Below, one piece after another: positions 8,329-16,201 of a stretch of 64,000 nucleotides of DNA (positions within the stretch are counted from its first letter, which is position 1; every line of letters begins with the position of its first letter). Position numbers and translations under genes: made by a program. This DNA comes from Malaciobacter pacificus. Lineage in GTDB: Bacteria; Campylobacterota; Campylobacteria; Campylobacterales; Arcobacteraceae. The notes under the pieces are model-generated. The model worked only from the letters and a program-made list of their open reading frames with translations. It had not been told where the DNA came from and made no database searches. The stretch spans positions 186,001-250,000 of the forward strand of contig NZ_CP035928.1 of the NCBI RefSeq assembly GCF_004214795.1, written 5' to 3'.

Positions 8329-9609
8329 ATGGGTCAAACTATAACAGAAAAAATATTTAGTGAGCATGTAGGAAGAGAAGTATATGCTGGAGAGATTGTA
8401 AGAAGTCCAATTGACATGGTAATTGGAAATGACATTACAACTCCAATTTCTATTAGAGCTTTTGAAGAGAGTGGTAGAGAAAAATTAGCAAACCCTGAAG
8501 GTTTTGCAATTGTATTAGATCACTTCATTCCAGCTAAGGATATTGCTTCAGCAAATCAAGCAAAAATCTCTAGAGATTTTGCTATGAAACATGATTTAAA
8601 ATACTTTTTTGATGAAAAAGATATGGGGATTGAGCATGCCTTATTACCAGAAAAAGGTTTAGTATTACCAGGTGATGTTATTATTGGAGCTGATTCACAT
8701 ACTTGTACTCACGGTGGATTAGGAGCATTTTCTACTGGTATGGGTTCAACAGATATTTCATTTGGTATGATTACAGGTGGTAACTGGTTTAAAGTTCCAG
8801 AATCAATAAAAGTAGTAATGACAGGAAAACCATCTCAATATGTTTCAGGAAAAGATATTATTCTTGAAGTAATTAGACAATTAGGTGTAGATGGTGCTTT
8901 ATATCAAGCATTAGAGTTTACAGGTGATACTGTTCAATACTTATCAATGGACGATAGATTCTCTATTTGTAATATGGCTATTGAAGCTGGTGCTAAAAAT
9001 GGTATCTTTGCATATGATGAAACAACTGAAGCATTCTTGAAAGAAGTATCTGAAAATAATGGTGGTTTAAGAGCAGAGCCAAAAATTCATTATTCTGATG
9101 AAGATGCAAAATATACAAGAATTATTGAAATTGATGTAGATAAATTAGAGCCAGTAATTGCATATCCATTCTTACCAGATAATGGACATTCAGTTTCTCA
9201 AGCAGTTGAAGATAATATCAGAGTTGACCAAGTATTTATAGGCTCTTGTACAAATGGTAGATTATCAGACTTTAAAGTAGCAGCTGAGATTTTAAAAGAT
9301 AAAAAAGTTGCTAGACATGTTAGACTTATCTTAACTCCTGGTACTCAAAAAATTCTTAGAGATGCAACAAAATTAGGATATATTGATACTTTAGTTGATG
9401 CTGGTGGGGTTGTATCAAACCCTACATGTGGAGCTTGTCTAGGTGGATATATGGGAATTTTAGGTGATAATGAAGTATGTATCTCTACAACAAATAGAAA
9501 CTTTGTAGGAAGAATGGGTTCTAGATCTTCTAAAATTTATTTAGCAAACTCTGCAGTTGCTGCAGCTTCTGCAATTTCAGGTTATATTACAGACCCAAGA
9601 AGTTTGTAA
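8329..9609 (+). CDS. leuC: 3-isopropylmalate dehydratase large subunit
   Basis: Aconitase-superfamily [4Fe-4S] enzyme of leucine synthesis that isomerises 2- and 3-isopropylmalate, acting with LeuD, which is not in this window. The frame extends to 8311 but the ATG at 8329 (MGQTITEKIFSEHVG) is preferred, with AGGAAG about 8 bases before it. Cluster ligands are visible at DSHTCTHGG, IGSCTNGR and NPTCGACLGG. About 426 residues, the shorter form shared with homoaconitase-like enzymes, so close relatives acting on other 2-oxoacids cannot be fully excluded. The last base overlaps the mobA-like start. Confidence 0.93.
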   Translation: MGQTITEKIFSEHVGREVYAGEIVRSPIDMVIGNDITTPISIRAFEESGREKLANPEGFAIVLDHFIPAKDIASANQAKISRDFAMKHDLKYFFDEKDMGIEHALLPEKGLVLPGDVIIGADSHTCTHGGLGAFSTGMGSTDISFGMITGGNWFKVPESIKVVMTGKPSQYVSGKDIILEVIRQLGVDGALYQALEFTGDTVQYLSMDDRFSICNMAIEAGAKNGIFAYDETTEAFLKEVSENNGGLRAEPKIHYSDEDAKYTRIIEIDVDKLEPVIAYPFLPDNGHSVSQAVEDNIRVDQVFIGSCTNGRLSDFKVAAEILKDKKVARHVRLILTPGTQKILRDATKLGYIDTLVDAGGVVSNPTCGACLGGYMGILGDNEVCISTTNRNFVGRMGSRSSKIYLANSAVAAASAISGYITDPRSL

Positions 9610-10184
9610 TGACTATTGCATCACATAAAATACCATGTGTTATTTTATGTGGTGGTAAAAGTTCTCGAATGGGAGAGGATAAATCTCTTCTTCCATTTGA
9701 CTCAAAAACTACACTAACACAATATCAATATGATAGATTAAAACCTTATTTTAAAAAAGTTTATATCTCTTCAAAAAATAACAAATTTGATTTTGACTGC
9801 AATTTAATATTTGATGATAATGAAATTTATTCTCCAATTGTCGCATTAAAATCAATTTTTGAAGCATTACAATCAGAAGATAAGATTTTTATTATTACGG
9901 TTGATACACCTTTAGTTAAAATTGATTCAATCAGTAAAATTATTGATAAATCAAAATCTTGGGATATTTGTGTTGCAAAAACTATAAAAACTCATAATTT
10001 ATGTGGTGTCTTTTCAAAAAAGACTAAAGAGACGCTAGATGAAATGATTGACAAAAATATCCACAAAGTTGGTTATTTACTTAATAATTTAAATACTCAA
10101 ACAGTTCAATTTGACAATGATGATGAATTCATAAATTTAAATAATATACAAGAGTATAAAAAATCACTAAAAATTATAAGTTAA
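9609..10184 (+). CDS. mobA: Molybdenum cofactor guanylyltransferase (MobA-like)
   Basis: Attaches GMP to molybdopterin to make the guanine-dinucleotide cofactor used by DMSO-reductase-family enzymes. 191 residues, normal. The nucleotide-binding start is CVILCGGKSSRMGEDKSLLPF, and the metal-binding aspartate is in IFIITVDTPLV. Its ATG overlaps the leuC stop by one base (TAATG), indicating translational coupling. No molybdoenzyme is encoded in this window. The nucleotidyltransferase fold is certain; MobA specificity is likely. Confidence 0.87.
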   Translation: MTIASHKIPCVILCGGKSSRMGEDKSLLPFDSKTTLTQYQYDRLKPYFKKVYISSKNNKFDFDCNLIFDDNEIYSPIVALKSIFEALQSEDKIFIITVDTPLVKIDSISKIIDKSKSWDICVAKTIKTHNLCGVFSKKTKETLDEMIDKNIHKVGYLLNNLNTQTVQFDNDDEFINLNNIQEYKKSLKIIS

Positions 10185-10282
10185 ACTAATATAACTTAAT
10201 GCAAATAAACTTATAATCATAAGCATACTATTATCATATTTTAGTTATCCTATATCATATATTATTGGGGATAAGGATAATT

Positions 10283-11749
10283 ATGGCTAAAAATGAATTA
10301 GATGAAGTTTTAGATTTAATAGATTCAGAAATTAAAAAAAGCGGGATTTCAAGAAGAGAAGCGTTTAAATTAGCAGGTCTTGGAGCAGCAGGTATGTTAG
10401 CTGGTTCTACTAGCGCAAATGCAGCAACAACTGCAAATGCTAGTGAGGCAAAAGGTAAAATTTTAATTATTGGAGGTGGTTTAGCTGGTATCTCAACAGC
10501 TGCAAGACTTACAAGTGCACTTTCAAATCCAGATATAACGATTGTAGAACCAAGTGAAAAATCAGTTTCTTATCAGCCAGGGAATACTTTAATAGCTGCT
10601 GGAATATATGAAAAATCAGATGTAATGTATGATACAAAAGATTTTATCCCAAGTGGCGTTAAAATGATAAAAGATAAAGCTGTTGAATTTAACCCAGAAC
10701 AAAACAAAGTTGTTTTAGCTAGTGGAGAAATACTAACTTATGATTATTTAATTGTTGCAGCTGGTTTAGTTTTAGATTTTGGAAAAATTAAAGGTCTAGA
10801 AGAAGTTGGAAATGCTTACAGTGTTGGAGATGCTTCAAAGATTTTAAAAGTGTTTGGAGATTCTGGTGCAACGTCAATATATAATATTGATAGTGCAGTT
10901 GCAACTTGGGAGCAAATGCAAAAGTTTATTGAAAAAGCAAAAAATGGCCAAAAAGTAGAAGGAGTTTTTTCTCATCCAAATACTTCAATTAAATGTGGTG
11001 GGGCTCCAAAAAAGATTATGTATCTTACTAATTCAAGATTAGAAGAAGCAGGAGCAAAGGCAAATGCTAATTTAACTTTTTATCCAAATGGCTCTACTAT
11101 GTTTGGGGTAAAAGAGTATCATGATGCAATTGTAAAGCAGTTTGAGCAAAGAGGATTTAAGTGGCATTATAATCATAATTTAACGGCAGTTGACTTAGAT
11201 AAAAAAATTGCGACATTTAATAAGCATTGGAAAGAAAAAGGTGAATGGGATCCTGATTTAGAAGAGTATGATGTAGTAACTAAAAATAGTGCAGTTGAAG
11301 TACCATTTGATTTCTTACATATTACACCTCCAATGAAAGCTCCAGATGAAATTGGTAATTCTGCAATTGGTTCAGGAAAAGGATGGGTTCCTGTTAATAA
11401 AGAGACTTTACAACATGTTAAATATCCAAATATTTTCTCAATAGGTGATATTGCAGCTGTTCCAATGGGTAAAACAGGTGGAAGTGTTAGAAAACAATAT
11501 AAAGTATTAGTTGAAAATCTAGTTGCATTAATGGAAGGTAAAGAGATGAAGGCTAAATATGATGGATATACAGTATGTCCTTTAATTACTGATATTGGAA
11601 AAGTTATGTTAGCTGAGTTTAATTGGACTAAAAAGCCAACTCCTTCATTCCCACTAGACCCAGCACAAGAGAGATATATTTGGTGGTTAATGAAAGTTTA
11701 CTTATTAAAACCAATGACTCAATATGGTATGTTAAGCGGAAAAGCTTAA
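10283..11749 (+). CDS. Tat-exported type II sulfide:quinone oxidoreductase, copy 1
   Basis: Flavoprotein expected to oxidise sulfide to sulfane sulfur and pass electrons to quinone. The start is the ATG at 10283 (AAGGAT 6-8 bases upstream), giving 488 residues. A Tat signal (SRREAFKLAG, then a hydrophobic stretch ending SANA) is followed by the FAD-binding loop ILIIGGGLAGISTAAR. The redox cysteines are Cys238 in SIKCGGAPKKIMYL and Cys432 in YDGYTVCPL; these surroundings, with TPPMKAPDEI and VNKETLQHVKYPNIFSIGD, closely recall the type II (mitochondrial SQOR-like) class. The C terminus is aromatic and amphipathic, fitting membrane attachment. Export to the periplasm is read from the signal; activity is inferred from the family. 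A close paralogue is at 12109. Confidence 0.88.
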   Translation: MAKNELDEVLDLIDSEIKKSGISRREAFKLAGLGAAGMLAGSTSANAATTANASEAKGKILIIGGGLAGISTAARLTSALSNPDITIVEPSEKSVSYQPGNTLIAAGIYEKSDVMYDTKDFIPSGVKMIKDKAVEFNPEQNKVVLASGEILTYDYLIVAAGLVLDFGKIKGLEEVGNAYSVGDASKILKVFGDSGATSIYNIDSAVATWEQMQKFIEKAKNGQKVEGVFSHPNTSIKCGGAPKKIMYLTNSRLEEAGAKANANLTFYPNGSTMFGVKEYHDAIVKQFEQRGFKWHYNHNLTAVDLDKKIATFNKHWKEKGEWDPDLEEYDVVTKNSAVEVPFDFLHITPPMKAPDEIGNSAIGSGKGWVPVNKETLQHVKYPNIFSIGDIAAVPMGKTGGSVRKQYKVLVENLVALMEGKEMKAKYDGYTVCPLITDIGKVMLAEFNWTKKPTPSFPLDPAQERYIWWLMKVYLLKPMTQYGMLSGKA

Positions 11750-11760
11750 TAGGATTTTTT

Positions 11761-11979
11761 TTGAAAAAAGAGTTATTAATTTACAGTTGTATTTTTATTA
11801 TTCTTTCAATTCTAATGCATTTTGATCAATGGGTATCTTATCCTGTTGATCATATGCTAAACTTAAAAACTTCAGGAGCTTATGGCTTAGGAGTTTATCA
11901 TCCTTTTGTATTTACTTTAATCTTATATATCCTTTTTTTAGTTCCAAGAGCTATTATTAAATTATTTAAAAAATATTAA
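11761..11979 (+). CDS. Two-TM small membrane protein between the SQR genes
   Basis: 72-residue protein with two hydrophobic segments (about residues 4-20 and 46-64) joined by a loop with FDQWVSYPVDHML, ending in basic RAIIKLFKKY. The start taken is a TTG at 11761 with AGGA 8 bases upstream, 11 bases after the first SQR gene ends; the frame is open further upstream but overlaps that gene. No family recognised. Its place between two SQR genes suggests a membrane anchor or partner for the Tat-exported flavoprotein, which is inference. Confidence 0.7.
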   Translation: MKKELLIYSCIFIILSILMHFDQWVSYPVDHMLNLKTSGAYGLGVYHPFVFTLILYILFLVPRAIIKLFKKY

Positions 11980-12026
11980 ACTATATAACTAGTTACTTTT
12001 TTACAAAATATGGTGAATCCTTATTC

Positions 12027-12051
12027 AATTTTACTTGAAAATTTTACTTGA
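12027..12051 (+). repeat. 12-base tandem direct repeat before the second SQR gene
   Basis: AATTTTACTTGA occurs twice exactly, at 12027-12038 and 12040-12051, a 13-base period. The copies straddle the -35 element of the promoter at 12035-12063. Nothing like it lies before the first SQR gene. This is the layout of a transcription-factor operator. Confidence 0.7.
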
Positions 12052-12063
12052 TAGTAATATAAT
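12035..12063 (+). promoter_or_regulatory. Sigma-70 promoter of the second SQR gene
   Basis: TTGAAA at 12035-12040, a 17-base spacer, then TATAAT at 12058-12063. This is a near-consensus promoter ending 46 bases before the start codon. A clear -35 is unusual for this phylum and coincides with the direct repeat, suggesting regulated expression separate from the first SQR copy. Confidence 0.65.
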
Positions 12064-12108
12064 TGTAATATATAAATAGTATATTAATAACTTTATAAGG
12101 AGAGAGTA

Positions 12109-13557
12109 ATGAATAAAGAGTTCCTAGATGAGTTTGAGTATCAATTAAAGAAAAACAACATATCAAGAAGAGAGGCTATAAAATTACTTGGTCTTGGTGG
12201 AGCAATGTTTTTAGCTTCAAATGAAGCAACTGGAACAAAAGCAAATGCAAGTGATGTAAAAGCAAAAATTGTTATTGTTGGTGGAGGTTTAGCAGGGATT
12301 TCAACGGCAGCTAGATTAATGAATTCATTATCAAATCCTGATGTAACAGTAATAGAACCAAGCAGTGATTCTGTTTCATATCAACCTGGGAATACTTTTA
12401 TAGGTGCTGGATTATATGAGAAAAAAGATGTAATGTATAAATTAGCAGACTTTTTACCAAGTGGGGTTAAATTAATCAAAGATAAAGCAGTAGAGTTTAA
12501 TCCTGAGAATAATGAACTTACAATTTCTAGTGGAGAGAAGGTTACATATGATTACTTGATTGTAGCAGCAGGTGTTACACTAGACTTTTCTAAAATAAAA
12601 GGTTTAGAAGAGATAGGAGATGCTTATACAATTGAAAGTAAAAAAGTAATGAATGACCTATTTAAAAATAGTGGGGCAAGTACAATTTATAATATGGATG
12701 GGGCAGTTATTACTTGGGAAAATATGCAAAAATCAATAGCGGAAGCAAAAGCTGGTAAAAAAGTTAAAGCAGTATTCTCTCATCCAAATACAGCTATTAA
12801 ATGTGGTGGTGCACCAATGAAAATCATGTATCTTATGAATGAAAGATTAAATGAAGCTGGTGCTAGAGATAATGTAACAATGACTCTTTATAAAAACAGT
12901 GCAAAAATGTTTGGGGTAAAAGAGTATGAAGATGCGATAAAAGAGCAATTTAGAGTAAGAGATATGAAATGGCATACATCTCATAATCTTGAAGAAGTTA
13001 AATTAAAAGAGAAAGTTGCAGTTATAAATCATCATTGGCAAGAAAAAGGTGCATGGGATCCAGATCTTGAAGATTACGATATAGTTAGAAAAAGTGAGAA
13101 AATAGAAGTGCCATATGATTTTTTACATATTGCACCACCTATGAAAGCACCAGATGAGATAGGAAAATCTGCAATTGGTTCAGCAAAAGGATGGATACCT
13201 GTTAATAAAGAGACACTTCAACATGTAAAATATAACAATATCTTTGCTTTAGGAGATATTGCAGCTATTCCTCTTGGTAAAACAGGTGGAACAGTTAGAA
13301 AGCAGTATAAAGTATTAGTAGATAATTTAATAGCGACTATGGAAGGTAAACCTATGCCTTCTAAATTTGATGGCTATACAGTATGTCCAATTATTACAAG
13401 TATTGGTACAGTTATGTTAGCTGAGTTTGATTGGAGTATGAAGCCAACACCTTCATTTCCATTAGATCCAACAAAAGAGAGATATATCTGGTGGCTTTTA
13501 AAAGCTTATATTTTAAAGCCAATGACACAGTATGGAATGCTTTCAGGTAGAGCATAA
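12109..13557 (+). CDS. Tat-exported type II sulfide:quinone oxidoreductase, copy 2
   Basis: Paralogue of the gene at 10283, collinear over its length (482 residues) and clearly similar in most blocks. Twin-arginine signal SRREAIKLLG, FAD loop IVIVGGGLAGISTAAR, redox cysteines in AIKCGGAPMKIMYLMNE and YDGYTVCPIIT, and the same APPMKAPDEI and aromatic C terminus. AAGGAGAG precedes the ATG. It has its own promoter with a tandem repeat and is followed after 22 bases by the triple-rhodanese gene, so the two are probably one unit. Having two copies could mean different sulfide affinity or conditions; the sequence does not say which. Confidence 0.88.
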   Translation: MNKEFLDEFEYQLKKNNISRREAIKLLGLGGAMFLASNEATGTKANASDVKAKIVIVGGGLAGISTAARLMNSLSNPDVTVIEPSSDSVSYQPGNTFIGAGLYEKKDVMYKLADFLPSGVKLIKDKAVEFNPENNELTISSGEKVTYDYLIVAAGVTLDFSKIKGLEEIGDAYTIESKKVMNDLFKNSGASTIYNMDGAVITWENMQKSIAEAKAGKKVKAVFSHPNTAIKCGGAPMKIMYLMNERLNEAGARDNVTMTLYKNSAKMFGVKEYEDAIKEQFRVRDMKWHTSHNLEEVKLKEKVAVINHHWQEKGAWDPDLEDYDIVRKSEKIEVPYDFLHIAPPMKAPDEIGKSAIGSAKGWIPVNKETLQHVKYNNIFALGDIAAIPLGKTGGTVRKQYKVLVDNLIATMEGKPMPSKFDGYTVCPIITSIGTVMLAEFDWSMKPTPSFPLDPTKERYIWWLLKAYILKPMTQYGMLSGRA

Positions 13558-13579
13558 AATTTAAATAGGAGAATTAATC

Positions 13580-14776
13580 ATGAAAAGTAAATTATTATCA
13601 TCAGTTTTAGTTAGTGGGCTATTGATTGTAGGAGCAGGAAATTTATTAGCAAATGAAAATGGTAATTTAACAAAACCAAGTGAAAAAGTTCAATTATTAA
13701 TTAATAAATATCAATTAAAAATAGTTGATTATGATTATGTAAAAAATAAAATTGGAAAAGGGACAATAAATACTTCCAAGATAATTTTAATTGATGCTAG
13801 ACCAAATAAAAAATTTAAGGCAGGTACAATACCTACTTCAATAAATATCCCTGATACTGAGTATGATAAATATAAAGATCAATTAAAAGATATATCAAAA
13901 GATAAAGAATTAATAGTTTACTGTGGTGGATGGAATTGTGGTAAATCACCTAAACTTGCTAATATGTTGAAAAAAGATGGTTTTAAAAATGTAAAACTTT
14001 ATCAAGCAGGTGAACCTGAATGGAATAAAAAAGATTATTTAGAAGTTGATATCGCAGTTGTAAAATCTGCACAAGAAAAAAACTCAGCTTTATTAGTTGA
14101 TGCAAGACCATATAAAAAATATTTAAGTGAAACAATTCCTGGAGCAATTTCAATACCAGATACAGAACTAGATAAATATATTGGTAGATTTCCAAGCAAT
14201 AAAGAAGAAAAAATCATAGTTTTTTGTGGAGGATATAAGTGTGTAAAATCACATGTAGTATCGGATAAATTAATATCTTTGGGATATAAAAATGTTTCAG
14301 TATTCGCTGGTGGTGAGCCATTATGGAAAGAAAAAGGTTATGGAACAACAAAAAGCACTTCAAGTGTAAAAAAAGAAGAAACAAATACATCTAATAAATT
14401 TAGTAAAAATGGAGCAAAATTAGGTGTTGATGAAGGAAGCATTGATGGGGAGTGGTTATATGAATTTATTAAAAAAGGAGAAGTTCCTGAATTTATTCAA
14501 ATAGTTGATGTAACTGCACCAGATGAGTTTAAATCAGGGCATATTAAAGGTGCTATAAATATTCATGCTGAAAAATTAAGTGCAAAAGAGTTAGTTGCAA
14601 AATTACCAAAAGGTAAAACTATAGTATTTAATTGTACTGCTGGGGGAAGATCTATTGATGCTTGGACGAAAATCAATAATGCAAAGATGGATGTATCTGA
14701 GATATTCTATTTTGATGCAAATATAGATTGTAAAGGGAATGATTGTAAAATTGAAGTTAATGAGCCAATTGGATAA
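13580..14776 (+). CDS. Exported protein with three rhodanese domains
   Basis: 398 residues. A Sec signal peptide (SSVLVSGLLIVGAGNLLA) is followed by three rhodanese domains. Domain 1 (about 45-155) has LIDARPNKKF and the cysteine loop CGGWNCGKS; domain 2 (about 158-255) has LLVDARPYKKY and CGGYKCVKS; domain 3 (about 290-385) has IVDVTAPDEFKSGHI and a CTAGGRS loop. Domains 1 and 2 resemble each other more than domain 3 and look like an internal duplication; a Ser/Lys-rich linker separates domain 3. All three keep a loop cysteine, so persulfide transfer is plausible. Following an SQR gene, it may accept sulfane sulfur made by the SQRs in the periplasm. Confidence 0.87.
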   Translation: MKSKLLSSVLVSGLLIVGAGNLLANENGNLTKPSEKVQLLINKYQLKIVDYDYVKNKIGKGTINTSKIILIDARPNKKFKAGTIPTSINIPDTEYDKYKDQLKDISKDKELIVYCGGWNCGKSPKLANMLKKDGFKNVKLYQAGEPEWNKKDYLEVDIAVVKSAQEKNSALLVDARPYKKYLSETIPGAISIPDTELDKYIGRFPSNKEEKIIVFCGGYKCVKSHVVSDKLISLGYKNVSVFAGGEPLWKEKGYGTTKSTSSVKKEETNTSNKFSKNGAKLGVDEGSIDGEWLYEFIKKGEVPEFIQIVDVTAPDEFKSGHIKGAINIHAEKLSAKELVAKLPKGKTIVFNCTAGGRSIDAWTKINNAKMDVSEIFYFDANIDCKGNDCKIEVNEPIG

Positions 14777-14804
14777 TTAACTCTTTTTATTGAAGATAAA
14801 AAAA

Positions 14805-14833
14805 GGCTAGAAGTTTAACTTCTAGCCTTTTTT
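14805..14833. terminator. Bidirectional intrinsic terminator
   Basis: Stem GGCTAGAAGTT / AACTTCTAGCC flanked by A-runs on the left and T-runs on the right. It lies between the convergent rhodanese and rplT genes and can serve both strands. Confidence 0.9.
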
Positions 14834-14850
14834 ATTTTTTTGCAAATTTA

Positions 14851-15207
14851 TTATTTAAGTGCAGATTTTGCTGAAGCAACTAATGAAGTGAATGCAGCAG
14901 CATCGTTCATAGCCATGTCAGCTAAGATTTTTCTATCTAATTCAATGTTAGCTAATTTTAAACCATTCATGAATCTTGAGTAGTTGATATCATTTAATCT
15001 ACAAGCTGCATTGATTCTTACAATCCAAAGCTTTCTAATATCTCTTTTCTTTTGTCTTCTATCTCTATAAGCATATACTAAAGAGTGCTCTAATTGCTCT
15101 TTTGCTTTTCTAAAGTGTTTTCTTCTACCAGAGAAAAATCCTCTAGCTTGTTTTAATACTTTCTTGTGTCTTCTTCTTCTAACTACACCAGTTTTTACTC
15201 TAGGCAT
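14851..15207 (-). CDS. rplT: 50S ribosomal protein L20
   Basis: 23S-rRNA-binding assembly protein, 118 residues, normal length. It begins [20 protein letters not shown] and contains [16 protein letters not shown] and the helical [14 protein letters not shown] region typical of L20. AAAGGAAAG precedes the ATG. It follows rpmI after a 112-base spacer that can fold (15241-15321). L20 represses rpmI-rplT in other bacteria by binding a leader, so that spacer deserves attention. Confidence 0.97.
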   Translation of the reverse strand: MPRVKTGVVRRRRHKKVLKQARGFFSGRRKHFRKAKEQLEHSLVYAYRDRRQKKRDIRKLWIVRINAACRLNDINYSRFMNGLKLANIELDRKILADMAMNDAAAFTSLVASAKSALK

Positions 15208-15240
15208 ATCTTTCCTTTCTTTACCTTAATTTAATAGGTG

Positions 15241-15321
15241 TCGACTAATCAACCATAAATGGGAGTCGAACTTGTCCACTTTGTGGAGGGACTACAAAAT
15301 TACTTAAATATTTAAGTAATT
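15241..15321 (-). other. Structured rpmI-rplT intergenic region with 24-base palindrome
   Basis: The 112-base space between rpmI and rplT holds a perfect 24-base palindrome at 15298-15321 (AATTACTTAAATATTTAAGTAATT in total; the half-site is AATTACTTAAAT), which overlaps the rpmI stop. Next to it are a short hairpin TCCAC-TTT-GTGGA (15275-15287) and GTCGA repeats. The stretch is richer in G+C than its surroundings. It could be an L20-responsive control element or a partial terminator; neither is proved by the sequence. Confidence 0.4.
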
Positions 15322-15517
15322 ACGCTTTACATAACATCGCGTTAACTCTACCAGTGTCAGAACTAGATACAGTTTGCGGGCTTCTTAAATTTCTTTTTCT
15401 CTTTTGAGATTTTTTTGTTAAGATGTGGCTTCTAAATGCAGAACCTCTTTTAATAGATCCGTTCTTTTTCACTTTAAATCTTTTTAAAGCGCCACTTTTT
15501 GATTTCATCTTTGGCAT
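15320..15517 (-). CDS. rpmI: 50S ribosomal protein L35
   Basis: Small basic ribosomal protein, 65 residues, as usual. It opens [20 protein letters not shown] and carries the conserved [15 protein letters not shown] segment. It lies upstream of rplT and downstream of infC in the classic infC-rpmI-rplT order, but the 156-base gap to infC contains a good hairpin (15624-15648), so it probably also has its own promoter. Confidence 0.96.
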   Translation of the reverse strand: MPKMKSKSGALKRFKVKKNGSIKRGSAFRSHILTKKSQKRKRNLRSPQTVSSSDTGRVNAMLCKA

Positions 15518-15623
15518 TGAAAAATCCTTCCTTATAAATTTGCATTTTCATAAATATATGAAAAAGTTTTGGATTCTACTTAAAAAATGCTTAGTTTAAG
15601 TTTAAATATTAGTTTTTAGAAAG

Positions 15624-15648
15624 AAGAAGAGATATAAAATCTCTTCTT
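15624..15648 (-). terminator. Terminator or attenuator after infC
   Basis: Ten-base stem AAGAAGAGAT / ATCTCTTCTT with a 5-base loop, followed on the minus strand by a T-rich stretch. It lies 26 bases past the infC stop and would separate thrS-infC from rpmI-rplT expression. Confidence 0.7.
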
Positions 15649-15673
15649 TAAAAGTGAGTAGTATTTATTTAAA

Positions 15674-16201
15674 TTAGTCTTTCTTTGGTAGAACCATCAT
15701 GTTTACAAATCTTCCTTCTTGTTTTGGAAGACCATCTCTATCACCATACTCTTCTAGCATTGGCCATACTTTTTCTAGTACTTCAGCACCTGCTTCAGGA
15801 TGAGCCATTTCTCTACCTTTTAAGAATACTCTACATTTTACGTGGTAACCTTTTTGTAAGAATTCAATAGCGTGTTTAACTTTATAATTGATATCATTTT
15901 CTGCAATTTTAACAGAGAATTTAACCTCTTTTACTACGATAACTTTTTGGTTTTTCTTAGCTTCTTTTTTCTTCTTTTCTTGTTGGTATTTAAATTTACC
16001 ATAATCCATGATTTTTGCAACTGGTGGTTTTGCATCAGGTGCAATTAAAACTAAGTCTAATCCTAAATCATCTGCAGTTTGTTGTGCATCTCTTGTTGAA
16101 ATAATTCCATAATTTGTTCCATCATCACCTGTACATCTTACTTCAGGAACTCTAATATCCTCATTCATTATTGCTTCTGGTTTTTTACCTTGTCTACTCA
16201 A
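15674..16201 (-). CDS. infC: Translation initiation factor IF-3
   Basis: IF-3 keeps 30S subunits free and proofreads start codons. 175 residues. The N domain begins near [17 protein letters not shown] and the linker/C domain has [20 protein letters not shown], which is diagnostic. The start is taken as a TTG at 16201, giving [15 protein letters not shown]; it overlaps the thrS stop (TTGA). Rare start codons on infC are known to allow IF-3 to control itself (AUU in Escherichia coli). An internal ATG at residue 12 is possible but would cut the N terminus short. Confidence 0.95.
   Translation of the reverse strand: MSRQGKKPEAIMNEDIRVPEVRCTGDDGTNYGIISTRDAQQTADDLGLDLVLIAPDAKPPVAKIMDYGKFKYQQEKKKKEAKKNQKVIVVKEVKFSVKIAENDINYKVKHAIEFLQKGYHVKCRVFLKGREMAHPEAGAEVLEKVWPMLEEYGDRDGLPKQEGRFVNMMVLPKKD

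Noticed and set aside
15241-15290. tRNA-like GTTCGACTCCC piece in the rpmI-rplT spacer
   Set aside because: A T-loop-like string is present but the flanking bases do not pair as a T-stem and no other tRNA arms can be drawn.
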